Shown here: piece by piece, positions 34,301 through 34,792 of the stretch | Numbering within the stretch: the stretch's first letter is position 1 | Layout of the letters: the number at the start of each line of letters is the position of its first letter | NCBI RefSeq assembly: GCF_022829515.1 | Contig: NZ_JAKSYL010000128.1 | Location: forward strand, 1 to 34,792 | From: Methylobacterium sp. J-048 | GTDB taxonomy: Bacteria > Pseudomonadota > Alphaproteobacteria > Rhizobiales > Beijerinckiaceae | Length of the DNA stretch: 34,792 nt | Direction: 5' to 3' | Translations under genes and position numbers: made by a program | Notes under the pieces: generated by a model | Told to the model about the DNA's origin: nothing | The model's input: only the letters and a program-made list of their open reading frames with translations | Databases searched by the model: none

Positions 34301-34652
34301 GACGCGCCGCGGAAGCTGAGAGCACCTTCCCTCTCCTCCTATTCGGCTGCGATGTTCACACATCGCTGCCGAATGAGGGCAACGGCCGTCCCCAGGCGCG
34401 TCTCCCTCCCCCCTCTGCGGGGGAGGGAGGCAGCTGGATGGGCTCAGCCTCTTGTTCACAGTGTTCGACGTGGCGGTAGGGGAATCATCAGGCCCCTAGC
34501 CTATCTGCGAGCGGAGACGATCGGAACAGCCTCGTGCAGGGGTAGAGGTGACCTCCACGCGCAACGGCGGTTGGCACCAGTCGGCCGCGATGTCGGAACA
34601 TCCCCGCCGATTAGGAAGGAAGGGGAGTTGCTCTCAGCTTCCGCGGCGCGTC
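34300..34652. repeat. Long inverted repeat after the carbamoyltransferase
   Basis: The left arm 34300-34390 and right arm 34562-34652 are reverse complements. The outer 25 bases, starting ggacgcgccgcggaag, are identical and the remainder about three-quarters so. Each arm contains its own hairpin (for example cggctgcgatgt with acatcgctgccg in the left arm). The central part has a palindrome with the string cctctgcgggggaggga (34412-34428), shared with the repeat at 401-650, and a small hairpin tagggg/ccccta at 34477-34498. The left arm starts at the last base of the carbamoyltransferase TAG. Confidence 0.85.
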
Positions 34653-34792
34653 CTCTTTCCCCCCCAGGCGATCCCCTACCCCGAGGGGGGCGAGGGCGGC
34701 GGAGCAGGACATCAGAGATCGGACCAGCTCCGCGGAGGGAAGTGGGGTGCGTCTGCGATTCGGGCGTCACGTTCGCATCCTCCTCTTACACC
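34653..34792. other. Window end, no supported gene
   Basis: The last 140 bases hold C- and G-rich tracts (cccccccaggcgatcccc, ccgaggggggcg) and no convincing reading frame. Frames in and around the inverted repeat on both strands encode the same short peptide GRAAEAES because the arms are inverted copies, which marks them as repeat sequence and not as genes. Confidence 0.5.

Noticed and set aside
34282..34770. Two short frames on opposite strands, both encoding a GRAAEAES peptide
   Set aside because: They are the same repeat arm read from its two inverted copies, so the similarity is due to the repeat and not to a gene.

Overview
The window is high-GC DNA whose gene content and gene order point to an alphaproteobacterium of the Methylobacterium/Methylorubrum type. 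The evidence is a permuted two-piece tmRNA with an AANDNFA-type tag, an alphaproteobacterial SspB next to it, the thyA-folA-hflK-hflC-degP order, an IalB-family protein, and several dispersed palindromes of the kind common in Methylobacterium. The genus is an inference, since no 16S or database search was possible. Coding density is high and most genes are chromosomal housekeeping. No CRISPR array, tRNA, rRNA or intact insertion sequence was found.

Layout. 1-673: intergenic, with a leftward SOS-like promoter and a nested inverted repeat. 674-2496: divergent miaA and serB with almost touching starts. 2501-2908: a small coiled-coil/membrane gene broken by one in-frame TAG. 3010-3239: an inverted-repeat element and the terminator of the leftward thyA-folA-hflK-hflC-degP group (3265-8650), which makes thymidylate, recycles folate and controls membrane and periplasmic protein quality. 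8749-9606: a CPBP membrane protease homologue. 9637-10676: the permuted tmRNA followed by SspB, which together form a trans-translation and ClpXP delivery module. 10714-11529: three very small membrane proteins of unknown role. 11591-14516: a cytochrome P450 divergent from fumC. 14579-17756: small conserved genes (DUF4169, ribbon-helix-helix, ParB-like, PRC-barrel), the murein endopeptidase mepA and two small exported or membrane proteins.

17757-21393 looks acquired. It starts with a degraded IS66-type transposase end, carries a chemotaxis receptor and a Tat-exported cupin with visibly more AT-rich flanks, and ends in the C-terminal stub of what looks like a LysR regulator. 21576-24869 holds a small membrane protein, a HAD phosphatase, an unknown protein, an IalB-family protein with a 17-bp tandem duplication over its stop codon, and an unknown protein. 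25103-25677 is a ParD/ParE-like toxin-antitoxin pair, followed by a P-loop ATPase/kinase gene and two hydrophilic proteins of unknown function.

28223-30286 holds argH divergent from a TlpA-like thioredoxin. 30291-31171 is a VapBC-like pair whose toxin has a long basic N-terminal extension. 31283-34300 holds the NhaA antiporter and a NodU/CmcH-type carbamoyltransferase. The window ends in a long inverted repeat whose left arm begins at the last base of the carbamoyltransferase stop codon.

No clearly new multi-gene system is visible. The items most worth following are the tmRNA-SspB module with its alanine-rich tag, the three 41-nt palindromes with a compensatory base change, the acquired block at 17757-21393, the long terminal inverted repeat, the amber-interrupted gene and the small membrane-protein cluster.
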